A stretch of DNA of 64,000 bases, taken from NCBI GenBank assembly GCA_014800895.1, contig JAAVFG010000040.1, positions 36,520-100,519 of the forward strand, read 5' to 3'. This DNA is from Bacteroidales bacterium (GTDB taxonomy: Bacteria > Bacteroidota > Bacteroidia > Bacteroidales > Muribaculaceae). Every line of letters starts with the position of its first letter. Position 1 is the stretch's first letter. Made by a program: the position numbers and the translations under genes. Below, in pieces: positions 63,934-64,000 of the stretch. The notes under the pieces were generated by a model, which saw nothing but the letters and a program-made list of their open reading frames with translations, did not search any database and had not been told where the DNA came from.

Positions 63934-64000
63934 GGCGGCGATTACCTACTCTCCCGCTTTCGCAGTACCATCGGCGTGATAAGGTTTAACTTCTCTGTTC
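63934..64000 (-). rRNA. rrf: 5S ribosomal RNA, 3' part, cut by the window edge
   Basis: Read on the minus strand the sequence runs gaacagagaagttaaacc, then ATGGTACTGCG and GGGAGAGTAGGT to ...CGCCGCC. This is the conserved 3' half of bacterial 5S rRNA. About 67 bases are inside the window; the 5' half and presumably 23S and 16S rRNA lie beyond the right edge, transcribed leftward. The 3' end is placed to within a few bases. Confidence 0.93.

Overview
The window is chromosomal DNA from a member of the Bacteroidales, most like the Muribaculaceae/Bacteroidaceae side of the order (inference; no search was run). Three things point there. Several promoters fit the Bacteroidetes sigma-ABfr pattern, TTG/TTTG about 20 bases upstream of TAnnTTTG. 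Gene starts mostly lack Shine-Dalgarno sites. The gene content is typical of the group: the atpDCBEFHAG order, complex I without NuoEFG, the GH57/GT4/debranching glycogen trio, a 29-residue bS22/mS38-like protein, DUF3822-rsmD and a RagB-less TonB receptor. It reads as core genome: no insertion sequence, phage, CRISPR array or tRNA was seen. The only rRNA is the 3' part of a 5S gene at the right edge.

Layout. 1-4.8 kb: truncated folC, then on the minus strand RNase G/E, a bS22-like ribosomal protein missing from the ORF track, HU, YigZ and a DJ-1/PfpI protein. 4.97-6.04 kb: ApbE flavinyltransferase, facing a patatin/beta-barrel protein, SerB and a Sel1 protein across a strong two-way terminator. 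10.6-13.5 kb: DUF349 protein, cyclophilin and a small conserved hypothetical. 13.6-17 kb, plus strand: cytidylate-kinase-like protein, DUF308 membrane protein, RNase P RNA and a YihY protein. 17-23.3 kb: a PepSY-type membrane protein with an exported flavodoxin lipoprotein, then the glycogen cluster.

23.7-41.1 kb is the most striking region. One unbroken minus-strand array reads nuoA-nuoB-nuoCD-nuoH-atpD-atpC-atpB-atpE-atpF-atpH-atpA-atpG-nuoI-nuoJ-nuoK-nuoL-nuoM-nuoN. A complete F-type ATP synthase operon lies inside the complex I operon, with junction gaps of only 33 and 38 bases. A strong promoter precedes nuoA and a clean terminator follows nuoN, so the proton pump and the ATP synthase may share one transcript. 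AtpC is reduced to its beta-sandwich domain, AtpB carries an exported N-terminal extension of about 150-180 residues, and no NADH-oxidising module is present.

41.3-64 kb: a TonB-dependent receptor with a partner lipoprotein; RNase Z; an ECF sigma factor, a short single-membrane-span protein, a Spy-like protein and a 1930-residue alpha-2-macroglobulin-like protein; DnaJ and GrpE; an operon DUF3822-rsmD-ribBA-(degenerate DUF1460)-ispE; L-asparaginase with a MATE transporter; a secreted protein with a C-terminal sorting-type domain; then an inverted repeat, the rRNA terminator and 5S rRNA.

Main points for follow-up: the nuo-atp superoperon, the GH57 protein with an altered acid/base motif and a histone-like tail, the DUF1460 protein without its catalytic cysteine, and the exported flavodoxin pair.
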